A stretch of 64,000 bases of DNA, from NCBI GenBank assembly GCA_013397795.1, contig VZTJ01002478.1:3053370-3117369 (forward strand), read 5' to 3'. A model generated the notes under the pieces. That model was not told the DNA's origin. It saw nothing but the letters and a program-made list of their open reading frames with translations, and ran no database searches. The position numbers and the translations under genes are program-made. Below are positions 35,601 to 47,462 of the stretch, one piece after another (within the stretch, counting starts at the first letter, position 1; every line of letters begins with the position of its first letter). The DNA comes from Orthonyx spaldingii. Its lineage: Eukaryota; Chordata; Aves; Passeriformes; Orthonychidae.

Positions 35601-36722
35601 TCAGCTGGCTTGCTTTGCTTTCTTTCACATTAATTTTTACAGATGCAGTGCTTGCAAATCTGCCATCAGATGCTCTCACTGTTAATTCATATCTACTTCT
35701 TAATTGAGTTGTGTTTTGTACTGTTATATCTCCAGTCTTAGGGTTTATTGCAAATTTTTCACCAATGTTGCCTTCAATAATGGAATAAATTAATTGGGAA
35801 AAAATGCCTGAATCTGCATCAGTGGCATTTACGCTGATGACTTTCACGCCTTTATAAGTTGGAACCAGAATGGATGTCTCGTATAGCTCTCTTGAAAACA
35901 CAGGAGGGCAATCATTGATGTCAATCACATAAATAGTAACATTAGCTGCATATTCCGCATATAGACGTGGTATCCCCGTATCATGTACTTGCACAGAAAA
36001 GTGGAAAATATTTGTCTCCTCATAGTCCAGACTCATTACTGTCCGAATGGCACCAGTACTAGAATCAATGGCAAAATACTGGCGGACAGATGGTTCAACA
36101 ATTTGATAAACAAGCAAAGCATTAGATTCTTTATCAGCATCTGTAGCTCGAATTACTAATGGGATATTCTTGTCAGTCAGAACCACACTGTTAATTGAAG
36201 CTGATTCACTGATGAGTCCTGTATATTCAGCCTGCATAAAAATTGGTGCATTGTCATTCTCATCCCGAAGATGTACCAAAACTGTTGCATTACTGGACAA
36301 GCCAGCCATGTTTGTTCCTTGCACAGTTAGAGTATAAAAAGGTAAAGTTTCAAAATCAAGTATCTTCTGAGTAACAATAACACCTGAGTTTGGGTTGATA
36401 GCAAAGGCATCATCTGTATTACCATCTTTTATTTCATAAACTACAGAAGACTGACTGTATGCTGTAACCATTCCAACAAAACTGCCAGTACCGGCACTTT
36501 CACTGATTTCTGTAGAATATTCTTTGGCTGTGAATTTTGGTGAGGCATTATCAGAAACTGTAACAAATATGTGCACAGAGGTCACTTCACTCATTGGAGG
36601 ATGTCCTTTGTCTGTAGCTTTTACCATCAAGTTGTATTCTTCCTGGTTACTACGATCTAATTCCTTTGCAATTTTAATCATACCCAAAATGGGATCAATA
36701 AGGAAGGAATTTCCAATATTCC
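32655..36722 (-). CDS. FAT1: FAT1 exon 10 (giant exon, about 13 cadherin repeats)
   Basis: A single uninterrupted exon of 4068 bp encodes about 1356 residues, corresponding to roughly residues 1604-2960 of the full protein. About thirteen inter-repeat joints can be read. Canonical or near-canonical ones are DENDNAPIF, DINDCPPVF, DVNDNAPFF, DINDNPPVF, DLNDNPPLF, DDNDNAPQF, DANDNKPIL and DVNDNPPRF. Others lack the motif: SDNASPKF, ESKASQLKF, SKAMPVF, SANMHSPVF and PPEVPPPEF. LDRE/LDFE/LDYE and DxDxGxN elements recur at about 105-residue spacing. The acceptor is CTTCACAG|GGAATATTGG and the donor ATTACAG|GTAAATC; both complete split Gly codons. A single very large exon here is a hallmark of vertebrate FAT1. 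Confidence 0.98.
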
Positions 36723-39152
36723 CTGTGAAGGAAAAAAAAAGCAATTAAGACAGAGGTATACAGAATTTAAGGGATGACTGCCTATTTAGCTCTATACTTA
36801 GAGAGACAGTGAGAGAACACAGAGAATATGAAAATTTCTTAGTTTTGCTTGTTAAACATTTGTTAGCCTGTCTGGAAAGTTTTCTGCAATCAAGAGTTGG
36901 CAGTAATTCTAAGTTTACTTGTGGAGATATTGCATAAAATATAGTTAGCAAAGCCATCCAAGCCTTGAAAATAAACACCAAAATTTTCTTTTAGCAAATT
37001 TAAATACCAACTGTAGCTGAAATGAACTTATATTCAGAAGTTAACATTAGTGGAATAAAAGTTACATTTTATAATCTAAAACAATTGGACTGTTTTGGAC
37101 AAGAAAAAACCAAGGGTTGTAATGAATAAACCCTTGTGAATCTTAATTGTTTACACAAGTACTCTTTAAGTGACTGCTTCAAAAATAAACTTTTTAAATT
37201 GGACAAATAGTTACATCTCTCCTAACTTCCTATTGATACACAGACAAATTATTCCCTGTGATAGTATTAGATGAAAAATAATGCCTGCTGAGAAGAACCA
37301 GCTGCCATTTAATATAAACACTTGTTTGCTTCAAATTTTGAAATATACAGATGAACTACACTGCATTCAATATTCTGCTCAAGTACTAAATATACTATGA
37401 TTTAACATTTTACTTACCTAAAAAATTACATTACTAGAGCCATGATCTCAGCATGAAAAAAAAATCATTAAGAACTTCTGAGTTCTGCACAGAAGTAGGC
37501 AAGAGGGAGGTTTTTGTGTTTTGCTTGTGTTCTTTTTACTGTTGGGATTTTTTTGGTTGGGTTTTTAGAAGACACTCTAAACACAGTGGCATTCTTAGAA
37601 TATCCCATTACAAATCTAAGCAGCCATTACAAGCATTTAAGGAATGTTCCTTCCATTTGCTTAGAATATCAATTATAATGCTTTAACCTCCCAGTAGATC
37701 ACAATCCTATAAAATAAACCTTACAGGTCTTACATTTACTCCTACAAAAAGCCAGAAGAAAGGAAGAGAACAGCATGTATTTTCATTCTAGACTGCAGGC
37801 ACACACATTTTTTCTTGCCATTGTTTGGCATTCATAAAACAAGCACTAACAAAATAGAAAAGGCAAGAGAAATTTTCATGGACATGAGTGTCCTGCTTAG
37901 TAAATGTCATAATTCTAGAAATGACAGAAAAACCTCAGGTATTATAAGCAACTTATGAGACACTCAAAAACATTCATTCTTTTCAGAGTATCATAATTAC
38001 AGCTTTGTTTTAATACAGTGTTACAGTATGTTTTCATATCAAAACAGCACTTCGGGAAAGAAAAAGAAAATATTTATGATAAACAATTCCTATCCTTTAC
38101 ACAGCCGTAAAATAAAAACAAGCATCTGCATATATCACTTTGCACGCAACAGTAACTGAATAACTTTTTACCTGTTGCTGTTCTCTTTAATATGTTGTCT
38201 CTTATGCTTGTTACTGGGATTTTTATTTTAATTACTTTTTACCTTGAAAGTAGTACTTCATATACGTAATGAAATTTAAATAACTTTTTTTTCCAGTCAT
38301 GGTGTCTACAAAGCTCAGGACCTTGATAATGGCAGACTTGTATTAATTTAGATTCAATGTACTGAACCTAAACCCACTTCTGTCTGGTAAGTGAACTCAA
38401 TGTCATCCTATTTTCTAATATTAAAAATTGCCATAATTTGAATCACATTGTTGTAGGCAAGTTCAGAAAGGTATTCTGAGGTTAAAAAACAGGATCAGTT
38501 CTTTCCTGGCCTGCAATCTGAAAGGAGTCTTAATGCCAGACTGACCAACTATTAAGGAATTTCTCAAATATTTTAATAAGATAGAATAGCAGTCCCAATA
38601 CTAGAATCAGCCAGAGGGAAGTATGCAAAGCAACCTCTTCCTTGCTGCATCTATCAGAAAGTTTAACTTAAAAGCTGGGATTATTTAGGGGTTAGGTACA
38701 TTATTATTTAAGTTATTTTTGAGCTCCTTACTTCTGCATTATAGTAAACATAAAAGCACTTGTCTCCGGCTCTTACTCTATTCATCAAATCCTTGCTTTG
38801 TCTATGCCACAGAAAATAAAACTTACAATATCAGAATGCATTTTTTAGACCTGAATGCAATGCTTCTGTAATTTCTAAAAAAATTACTCGTTTTTAGCAT
38901 TTCAAGATGGCTTTTTCTTCCCCTACTGCTAAAATATTCCAGATATATCTAGAGGATAACATAAGTAGCTAAAGGATAGAGATGAATAACTGCAGTTTTC
39001 TTTTAAATACTCTGAGGTTGTGTCTTTAATACATCTCTCAGAATACAGCACATAAACCCGCACTGCCCCTCCTTTTTTACAGATATGTTTTTACACATCT
39101 ACAGTAGAAAAAGAGAGTTCAACGGACTAAAAATATAAGAAAGCGAATATAC
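36723..39152 (-). other. FAT1: Intron 9 (2430 bp)
   Basis: AT-rich; includes a T/G-rich low-complexity stretch near 37510-37568. No exon seen. Confidence 0.75.
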
Positions 39153-39363
39153 CTGATTCGATAGAGTACACAATTTCTGCATTTTTTCCTTTGTCCTTAT
39201 CTAATGCTGTAACCTGGAGTACTGCTGATCCAACAGCTGCTGACTCATACACTCGTCCTTCATAGGCAGGGCTGGTGAACCACGGAGCGTGATCGTTTGT
39301 GTCACTGACATTGACGACGATTCTGGCGTAGTTGCGCTTTACAGGAACATCTTGATCTCGAAC
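39153..39363 (-). CDS. FAT1: FAT1 exon 9 (cadherin repeat)
   Basis: The 211-bp exon starts VRDQDVPVKRNYARIVVNVS and carries the linker DTNDHAPWF. It then has the next repeat's YEGRVYESAAVGSAVLQVT, ALDKDKGKNAEIVYSIES and the first base of a Gly codon. The acceptor is CTGTTGCAG|GTTCG and the donor ATCAG|GTATAT. Only 213 bp separate it from exon 8. Confidence 0.95.
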
Positions 39364-39576
39364 CTGCAACAGTCGGCACATCACGAGTAGTTAGCACTGT
39401 TATTTCAGTACTTCACCAAATATTAGCAATAATTTAAGGTTCAGTCAGTCACAGAGTCAAAGACTGCATAAAAATTAAACATACAAATAAGTGTTTGAAT
39501 TATGGCGACAAACTGGAAAGACATTAAAAAGTATCTGTTTGTCATTGACAACAGAAGAAATCTCTCATGCACTTAC

Positions 39577-39852
39577 CATTATTGTGAGAATATGCTGGTT
39601 CATAGTCTCATGATCCAGTTTTTCTGAAGTATACAGGGAGCCAGTTGCAGGGTCCAGACGAAATTTTTTGAGACTGATCGGATCAGTGCTGCCCTGCATA
39701 GTATAAATCAGTTTATTCTTCTCATCTCTGTCCGTGGCACTGACTTGAAGAATTTCTGTCTCTGGCAAGGTATCCTCAGGTATAACAATTTCATAATTTG
39801 AAGCAGAAAACTGAGGCCTGTGATTATTTGTGTCTATAACTTTGATGTACAC
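39577..39852 (-). CDS. FAT1: FAT1 exon 8 (cadherin repeat)
   Basis: The 276-bp exon is phase 0 at both ends. It starts VYIKVIDTNNHRPQF and holds nearly a full repeat: VIPEDTLPETEILQVSATD, RDEKNKLIYTMQG, FRLDPATGSLYTSEKLDHE, ILTIM. The linker reads DTNNH where human FAT1 has DTNDH as recalled, so one calcium-ligand Asp is Asn here. The acceptor is ATTTCAG|GTGTAC and the donor AATG|GTAAGT. Confidence 0.95.
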
Positions 39853-42800
39853 CTGAAATGATACAATGGGATGGGAAAAACATTGATGATATTTGGTAAA
39901 AAGCAATGAAATGAGGGTATTTCATTAAAATCAGACCATAATACTGACGTAATTCCACCGCTAGACAGTTTTATTTTTCTGGGAGGAGGAGAGAACCAAG
40001 ACATGTAGGGAAGAAGAATATCACTAAACCCAATCTGCCTCACCTTCCTCAAAGTCAAACCAGAAATCTGTACAACCAGAAACATCTCACATAAGACATC
40101 TTAAAGGGAATGATTTTTGTCCAAAGCAAGATGAAAAACAATTTCTTGTTAATTTTGGAATTAAAACTTGAAAAGATACAGTATGGATCCTAGAGTGGGT
40201 AAAAATCCTGTTTTGGGGTGCAAATTTACAATTTTAAGCAATGTTTTTTCAAGGCAGTGGAGGCATAATATTCCTCCTTGTCCTCACATAAAAAAAGTCC
40301 TTTTTCAGCTCCTTACATTTGCAAGCCTAGACAAGAACAGAAAAGTGGTGGAATTCCCACAAAACTACATTATGTGGAAGAACTGCAGGTGGTATTGTTT
40401 ACTATTCTCCAGCAGTATGATACAATTTCAACACAGCTCACTGGTGATCATCACGATTTTTATGAAGTTAAAGTTAAATTAAATCAGATACTTCAAATTG
40501 CATTTTTGTCTGTATAATATTGCTCACTGGAATCACAAAAGAGCCCTGCACCCCCACTTGCCTTTCACAGCATTAAATTTTTGTATAAAAAGAGCAAGAC
40601 AGGCACCATCCTGTTCCTTCAACAGCGATAACATCAGACGAGTAACAGTAATGTAAAGGAGTTGGCAAGTAGACAGCAAAGCTCCAGCAACACACAGCTC
40701 AATTCAAGTTCTTCATGTGCTGCACGTACAGCCATGCTTTTATCCATCTAAAGGCTAGGTGCTTTGTATAAATTTAAGTGTTATAAACAGGTTTTTAAAA
40801 TAGGTACTCACAATATTGTAAGTGGGTTAAATTGCTCTTTGAAGACACTTATTGCTTTCCATTGGTAACTGGTAGAGTCTACAGATGTAATTTAGACAAG
40901 GTACCAAATTGCATGCAGTAGAAACTAAATGAGATGAATCCTGATGGTGGCAAATAATTAGGAAATGCCATACCTCTTGCTACAGGAAGAGGAAATGTCA
41001 ACCTTGCAAAACTAACATCTTACACTAAAACGGAATCATTTGTCACACTGATAAAATCTCTTGAAAGATGGTGCTATGGAGACTAAGGAGTTTGGTTTTG
41101 TCACGGATTAGAAGCAGATTAAAGAAAATAAAGAGTTGGAATAAATACTGACTTTCAGTGGGGAGAAATATTAATGGTAAGTGACCCAGGATACATATTA
41201 AGACAAATTTTTAAACACATTAACTAACAAATTCAATTGGAAAATGGAAAGCAAGAATGAGCATTATCTTAAAAATGTGATCTTTTTATATTGTCATGAT
41301 TAGACAGGATACAATAAAGCAACACAAGCACAGTTGCTAGGGGTTTTTTTTAAATTCTGTATAAATAAAATACATTTTAATGCCTCTTGAAAGAAGTAAG
41401 ACAGAAGTGTCTAATACACTCACAAAGCATTTGAGTAAAAGCAGCTGCTCACTGAATAATGGTGCTCAGGAAAATGAAAAATGATACCAAATGAATATGA
41501 ACAACAAATGAAATAAAAGAAAAACCAGCCTAAAACTCCAACACTCAATACGAATCAAACGATAAAAGCATTTTTGCATTAATGAATGTTTTAGAGGCCA
41601 TATACAATCACAACACTTCATTAATGGATACTGTGCATTCAAACAGAACTCATCACGAATTTCTTTATTAAATTTCCACCCCCAAGAAATTATTAAGGTC
41701 AGACTCAGAAAAAAAGCCAGTGAAAGGATAAGGTGTCAAACTTGATGAATTTAAATTAAAATTCCTATTTAAGTTCATGTCTGTTTCCACTCTCAAATGA
41801 GGAAATACAGAAACTTAGGTTAAAATTGGAAGTGAGAGGGTATGCAACTACAGAGCAACTCTGTTAAGTGAATCTTTGGAGCAGAAGACATGGCCACCTG
41901 TGCTGCTGGTACTACACAAAACAAATAAAGAAAAACAGCATTTCTAGAATGGAGCACAAAAAAACCCAAACCCATGCAGACTACTAAGTTAAATGCCAGG
42001 AATGTAGGGACTGTAAAACCTACATCAGCACGTGCAGGACTAAGCACATACCCAACAAACCAGCTTAACTGAAAAGTGAGCTGTTGATCATACCATCAGG
42101 ATTTATCAACTCTGGTATTAGCTAGCAAAGCAGTTAAAACGACACATGAGGAGACACCCTCCAAAAAGTATTTGGGCTAAACAAATAAGGAGTTAGCTCC
42201 TCAAAAGGCACAGCACTATTAAATATGAATTATTACAAAAAATATTGCTAAGGAATAAACACAGTGACTCAGTCACTATAAATGGTTAGCTCAGGTATTC
42301 CATTACTTGTCACATTACTTGCTCAGGCTGCAGTTTTTCTCCACACTGGTAAACACAACTACAAATACACAATTTGATATATTAGTGCAATCATTTTAAA
42401 TGTACGCAAAATCCAAAGTTTATCTTAGACTCAAGTGAAAAGTGTTTTATCTACATGCTCTAGGATTCATTTCTCTCTCTCAGTGATGTTATTACTTTAT
42501 GGCCCTGCACAGGTTCTGGTGATTAAGCATAATGTAACCTGATGGGTTCCCTTTTGGTAACTTGTCTAACTGCACACTGGGCTGTTTTAATAAGGGTAGT
42601 GGGAAGGAATTATCCCCTTCTGTTTGACACTCACTGGTGGGAATGTAGATCCACTACAGTTTTAAGCACTGCAGTCCAAGAAAAATCTTGACAAAATGCA
42701 TCCAAAGACAGGTCATTAAAATCAGTGGGGATTGAAAAGCAATCTGTCCACAGGAGGGGTACAGGAAAGCCAGACTCTTCTCAGAGATGCACAATGAAAG

Positions 42801-45800
42801 GACAGGAGGTGACACAAACTCCAATAAGAGAAAATACAACTAGACATCAGAAAAAATTTTTTTCAAGGACAGTTGCCAAACACCAATATAAAAGCAAGTC
42901 CAAGGAAGAGGTGTTGTGCCTAGTCATTCCAGGCAGTTAGAACCTGACGAGTCACTGAAAAACTTGGTTAACTTTGCAGTTTGCTCTGCTTTGATCAGGA
43001 ATTTTAACTAGAAGTCCAGGGGCTCTTTCCAACACAAACTATTAAATACATTTACTAAAGAAACCCTACTTTCAAGTCAGGAATTCTTACTGAGGCTAAG
43101 TGAGAGGTGCTAGATGCGCAATTTCCTTTTAAATATAAGAGGACCAAATTTTCATGTAAACTGTCAAGACCTTGAAGTTAAATGGAAAGCACCTGAAGTA
43201 ATAATTAGGAGTGCAGTTTTAAAGACCCATACAGTTTAGTGTATCTGAGAACAAAACACATGAAGAACTTGTGTTATTCTAACATAAATAGCATTAAATT
43301 AAACTAGCTATTGAACATTTCTCCATGAAATTGTAAGATTCAAATCAAATGAAACATGCTAATATTATCTCTTAAGAAAGAGCTGCACATTAGAGAGGCA
43401 CAATATAGAAAAAGCTTGACATTAACAGACCATAATGTGATCTTTGAAACAAAATGCACTGGAACTGAAGAAACTTCACTCATTTTGCAAAGATACGCAA
43501 GGGCTGTGTTGCACAGCTGCCTTTTGCCCACAGATCCCACTGTGAGCAATGCACACTGGTTATACAGAGAACAAAGCAGCCCAGGATTATTTTGAGGAAG
43601 GACTTCAAGTCTATTAATAATCTGGCAGGTGAAACCTAAATTTGCATAGGGATGCATTGATTGTTACTAAGTTATAGAGGAGATGTGTGCCATTGGCAAA
43701 ACATACTCAATGCGCAATATTTAAACATGATGTTCCTTTAGATTGCTTTAATATCATTTTTTATTTACTCATCTTCTGTGGAGTTTAAAATCTACTCCTC
43801 TCCTATAATTACATTATAGTTACATTGACATGTTTATAATAATTTTCATAAATAAAAAGTTGTATTATCCAGAGATAACATAACTTCATTTTCATTCTAA
43901 ATGTCTCTGTAGAGCAGTGTAATCACAAGCAAAAATACATATTTAGTAAATGATTATTCTATACTTCATTCCCAAATTATCATATCCATACAAATTCTGC
44001 ATAAAGCAAGATTAAACATTCTGCAATAGGCAAAGCAATAGGTAAAATGCTGCAATTAGCTGTATACCATCTGAAGTATTACTTTCAATGAAAAAAATTG
44101 ATAGACATAGCAATGACTGCAAGTGGCTATAGCTAGAAACAGGACCTTTTCTTTTTGCTTTCCCCCAAAAATCAATTCAATAGTTCATTTATCGCTACGT
44201 ACAGTCTATGAATAACCTTTTCTGTTTCAGTACATAGGTACACTAATTTATGGATCTTAGTTATTTAGTTTCTGTATTTTTATTTTCTTTTTCATCATAA
44301 TCCTTCCAAGTGTGACTCTAAGCATTTCTAACACCATGTCAAACACCACTGTAGGCCTGGAATTTGTTTGTCCTTGCTTTGCCTCATGCATTTGGCATTT
44401 AGATGTATGCAAAATTCTAATAGCCTCCACGCCTACTATTGCTTTATTTTTCAAAAAAGCTATTTAACTGAAGTCCTGAAAGAGTCAAAAGCTCTACAGA
44501 TGTTAATGGCCCAAGGCCAGCAAATGCCTTCCAGTTTAAAGTCAGATTCAATACACTGCTTTTACACAATAAGATTTTCATTTCTTGTGCCCCTCCCCAA
44601 TTTCTTGCAAATGTCATTTCCTTTTTCAAACTAAATGTAAAATGACTTAGTCTGCTGTTAATCAAGGTCTGTTAAATTGTTTACTATATATCCAGTGTTT
44701 ATAGCAATTACTTTGTAAGCTAGAAGTTCTCTATGGCATATTGTTGTTCCTCATGTATGCACTTAGAGTTCAGAATTTCTTTTGCCTGTCACTCCATTTT
44801 AACTGTTTATCAGCTCTTTGAAGAATCCAACGCCACATCATCATTTAAACTTTAATCATCAGTATTTCAGAAATGAGTAATGGAATTTACACACTGAGAG
44901 CCATAAATCACACCTTCAGTTTTGATTTCGTATCAACATTTTTAACCCCCTAAATTAAGCCCGATCTGAAATGCATTTTGAGTGATAGTCTTGAGGGTTA
45001 TCTTAACAGATTAGTCCATTTGGGTGGGCCAGAAGTTATGAGGGAGATAAGAGAATCAATTAAAATCAGGATCATGCACCAACAGTTGCAGAGTTTGAAC
45101 TAATCCACACTCCTCAAGCTATACACCATAGTAACATGAGACTCCAACAGCAACACCACAACTCATGCTTATCCCACAAGCAGACGAAAAGGAAGTCTTT
45201 GTGCTTGTTTGTAACAGAAACCACAATCTCTGATCCTGCCAAGCCTAACTGAGAGAGGAAGGGAAAGATATGAAAAAAAAAACCATAGAAAAAGCAATCA
45301 CAAAAATGACAAACTTGAGACTACTACTCCAATTCTTCTGGAGAACAGCGCTCTGGTAAATGTTTATAATGTTAGCTTTACAAAATGCTAAAATAACAAA
45401 TTCATTTAAAGAACTTGAACAAAAGGTACACTGTACACTTCCAAGAAGAACTAAATGAATCATATAACTCAGAGGAAGAGAAGGGGTGAGGGTTAAAGTA
45501 ATTTTTTGACCTTCCAGTTGTTGGTTGTTCTGAAAGACAAAGCAGATTATGGTTCAACTGTGACAGCTCAGGACATTCACATAAATTCAGCTATGCAAGC
45601 AGCAGCACTGGATAGGCTATCAGCATTCACCAAGGCCCCATATTAAGCTTTTACTATCCTCCGAGCTACCCCAACATGCAGTATGATGGCATTTTTGACT
45701 GCGTTTTTGGGAGGGGGGGATGTGTGTATGGAAAAGCCTCTTGCTGTCTTTTTGATGTTTAGATGAATTTGTTTTTCTCATGGTTTTTGTCCTGAGTAAT

Positions 45801-47322
45801 TCCTGCCTTCTCTCCAGCATTCTGTCATCGGTAGAAGTGAATCTGCTCAATATTTTTACTACAAGTAGGCAAATTTAATAAATTTACAGCAGGACTCTCC
45901 AAACCCTTTATGGTGGCTATCAGCACCAGAAGCAATGGCACTACAGCTATGACTGCAGCAAGTTCCTGCTGGGAAACTCTCTTTGAAGATTCATGGTCTA
46001 GAAAAATCACTCACAATTGTCACCATTAAAGGAAAATGCATTTCTCAAAGGAAACTGCTAAACTTGGTCACCTTCTACTATCAAATTTAGTCTATTTGAC
46101 CTATCAAGCCCCCAGACATGAAATCAGCTCAATAAAGATTCTGTTTAAAATCCTGAACATTGACAATAAACATCTTTTCCTCTAGCCAAAAGCAGAAGAC
46201 AACATATAAGACACTAGAAAAGATAACAGAAAAATGTATGTACTGCACAGAAGCTGTGCAAGAAGAAATTGCATTTGTAACACAGATTTCTATGTACAGA
46301 AAAGACAGCAGCAACCCACTTATTGCTCTTTGAGTGCCTGAGGGGTAGGTCAATGATAGGGATAGGTAATATAGACACATCTCTGTCCAAGTCCAACAGC
46401 CTTTAATCGGTAAATACAGCCTTTCCTTCCTATTTGGAAGAACAGAGAAGCTCCTCTACAATCATGGCTCTATTCACACCAACCTCAGCTAAACGGTACT
46501 TTCAAATATATTCAGGTTTTGGGCTGGGGAAAGAAACTAGGAAAATAGGAGGGATATACATAATAAACTACTGTACTATTAACTATTTCCAGTACTGTCA
46601 CAAAAGGCTTCTGCACCTTAAAGTGAACTTATTAGTCCAACTGCAAAGAATTGCCAGCATCACAGAGCCTTAGCAATAAGGTAATTTTAAAAAATTGGTT
46701 TTTCTGAGGTTGCTGCTTTTTGGAAATTGTTTAGCAATCTCTACTTCTACCGAAGCTAAAATAAAGTATTTGGGATAATACAAAGACATGTTATAATCTA
46801 AACCTTGTTTCTATATGTACACTATGCAGAAGAAGCAGCTCTATTTCATAAAACATTACTTGGACATTGTACAACTGGTCATCCACAGATCCTGCAAGGG
46901 GAGGGGAACCACAAAAATTTAAAACGGTTGTCTTTAAATTTCAAATAGAGTAATAAATTTATTTAGTGATTTTGGGGGAGCTGGGTAAAGAGGAGTAATT
47001 CAGATAAGTAGTATCAATCCTTCTCTTGTGAGAAAATCATGCATGCAGGGGCTTAGTTTCTGTTTTCATTTATTTAGCTGTAGGAACATGATATAACTTA
47101 AAAGCTGTTGGTTCAGACTACAGCATAGTAACACACAACCTTCCACCTAAACCACCCAACAACATGGCTCTGTGCATATAAGAAGTCACTTCTATTTTAG
47201 ACAAAGTCCCTTGAACCATGTTCTTTGTCTAAGATAAAAAAAACGGTAAGAAGAAAACGCAACACCTTCCCCATCCTCCAGTTACACACTTTCTATAAGT
47301 GCTTCATCAAAAAGTTCATTAC
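39853..47322 (-). other. FAT1: Intron 7 (7470 bp)
   Basis: The longest complete intron in the window. It holds an old CR1 relic at about 42700-43045. No cadherin-like coding sequence was seen on either strand. Confidence 0.8.
42700..43045 (+). mobile_element. Old, diverged CR1 LINE 3' fragment
   Basis: The order of motifs matches the CR1 3' part: CTCTTCTCAGAGATGCACAA, ACATCAGAAAAAATTTTTTT, a GCCAAACACC equivalent of the CACTGG region, and GAAGTCCAGGGGCTCTTTCC near the end. Mismatches are frequent and the terminal ATTCTATG repeats are lost, so it is old. The 5' limit is approximate. Confidence 0.65.
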
Positions 47323-47462
47323 CTGAGTGCTGATTGATCTGGTTCCATCTGTTGCTTCTACTGTCAAGTTGTAATTTGATTTCTGTTCTGCATCAAGAGG
47401 TCTTGCAACAATGATAGTTCCTGTGCCCTTGTCCACATCAAATCGACTGTCATAGTTGCCAC
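47323..47462 (-). CDS. FAT1: FAT1 exon 7 (cadherin repeat)
   Basis: The 140-bp exon encodes GGNYDSRFDVDKGTGTIIVA, then RPLDAEQKSNYNLTVEATDG and STQ. This is the second half of a cadherin repeat with the LDAEQ variant of LDRE and a DG turn. It completes the split Gly codon left by exon 6 and ends in phase 0. The acceptor is GAACAAG|GTGGC and the donor CTCAG|GTAATG. It sits isolated between introns of 7.5 and 4.2 kb. Confidence 0.95.

Noticed and set aside
40168..40482. Two overlapping plus-strand open frames in intron 7
   Set aside because: Unrelated translations in different frames with no domain; probably chance.
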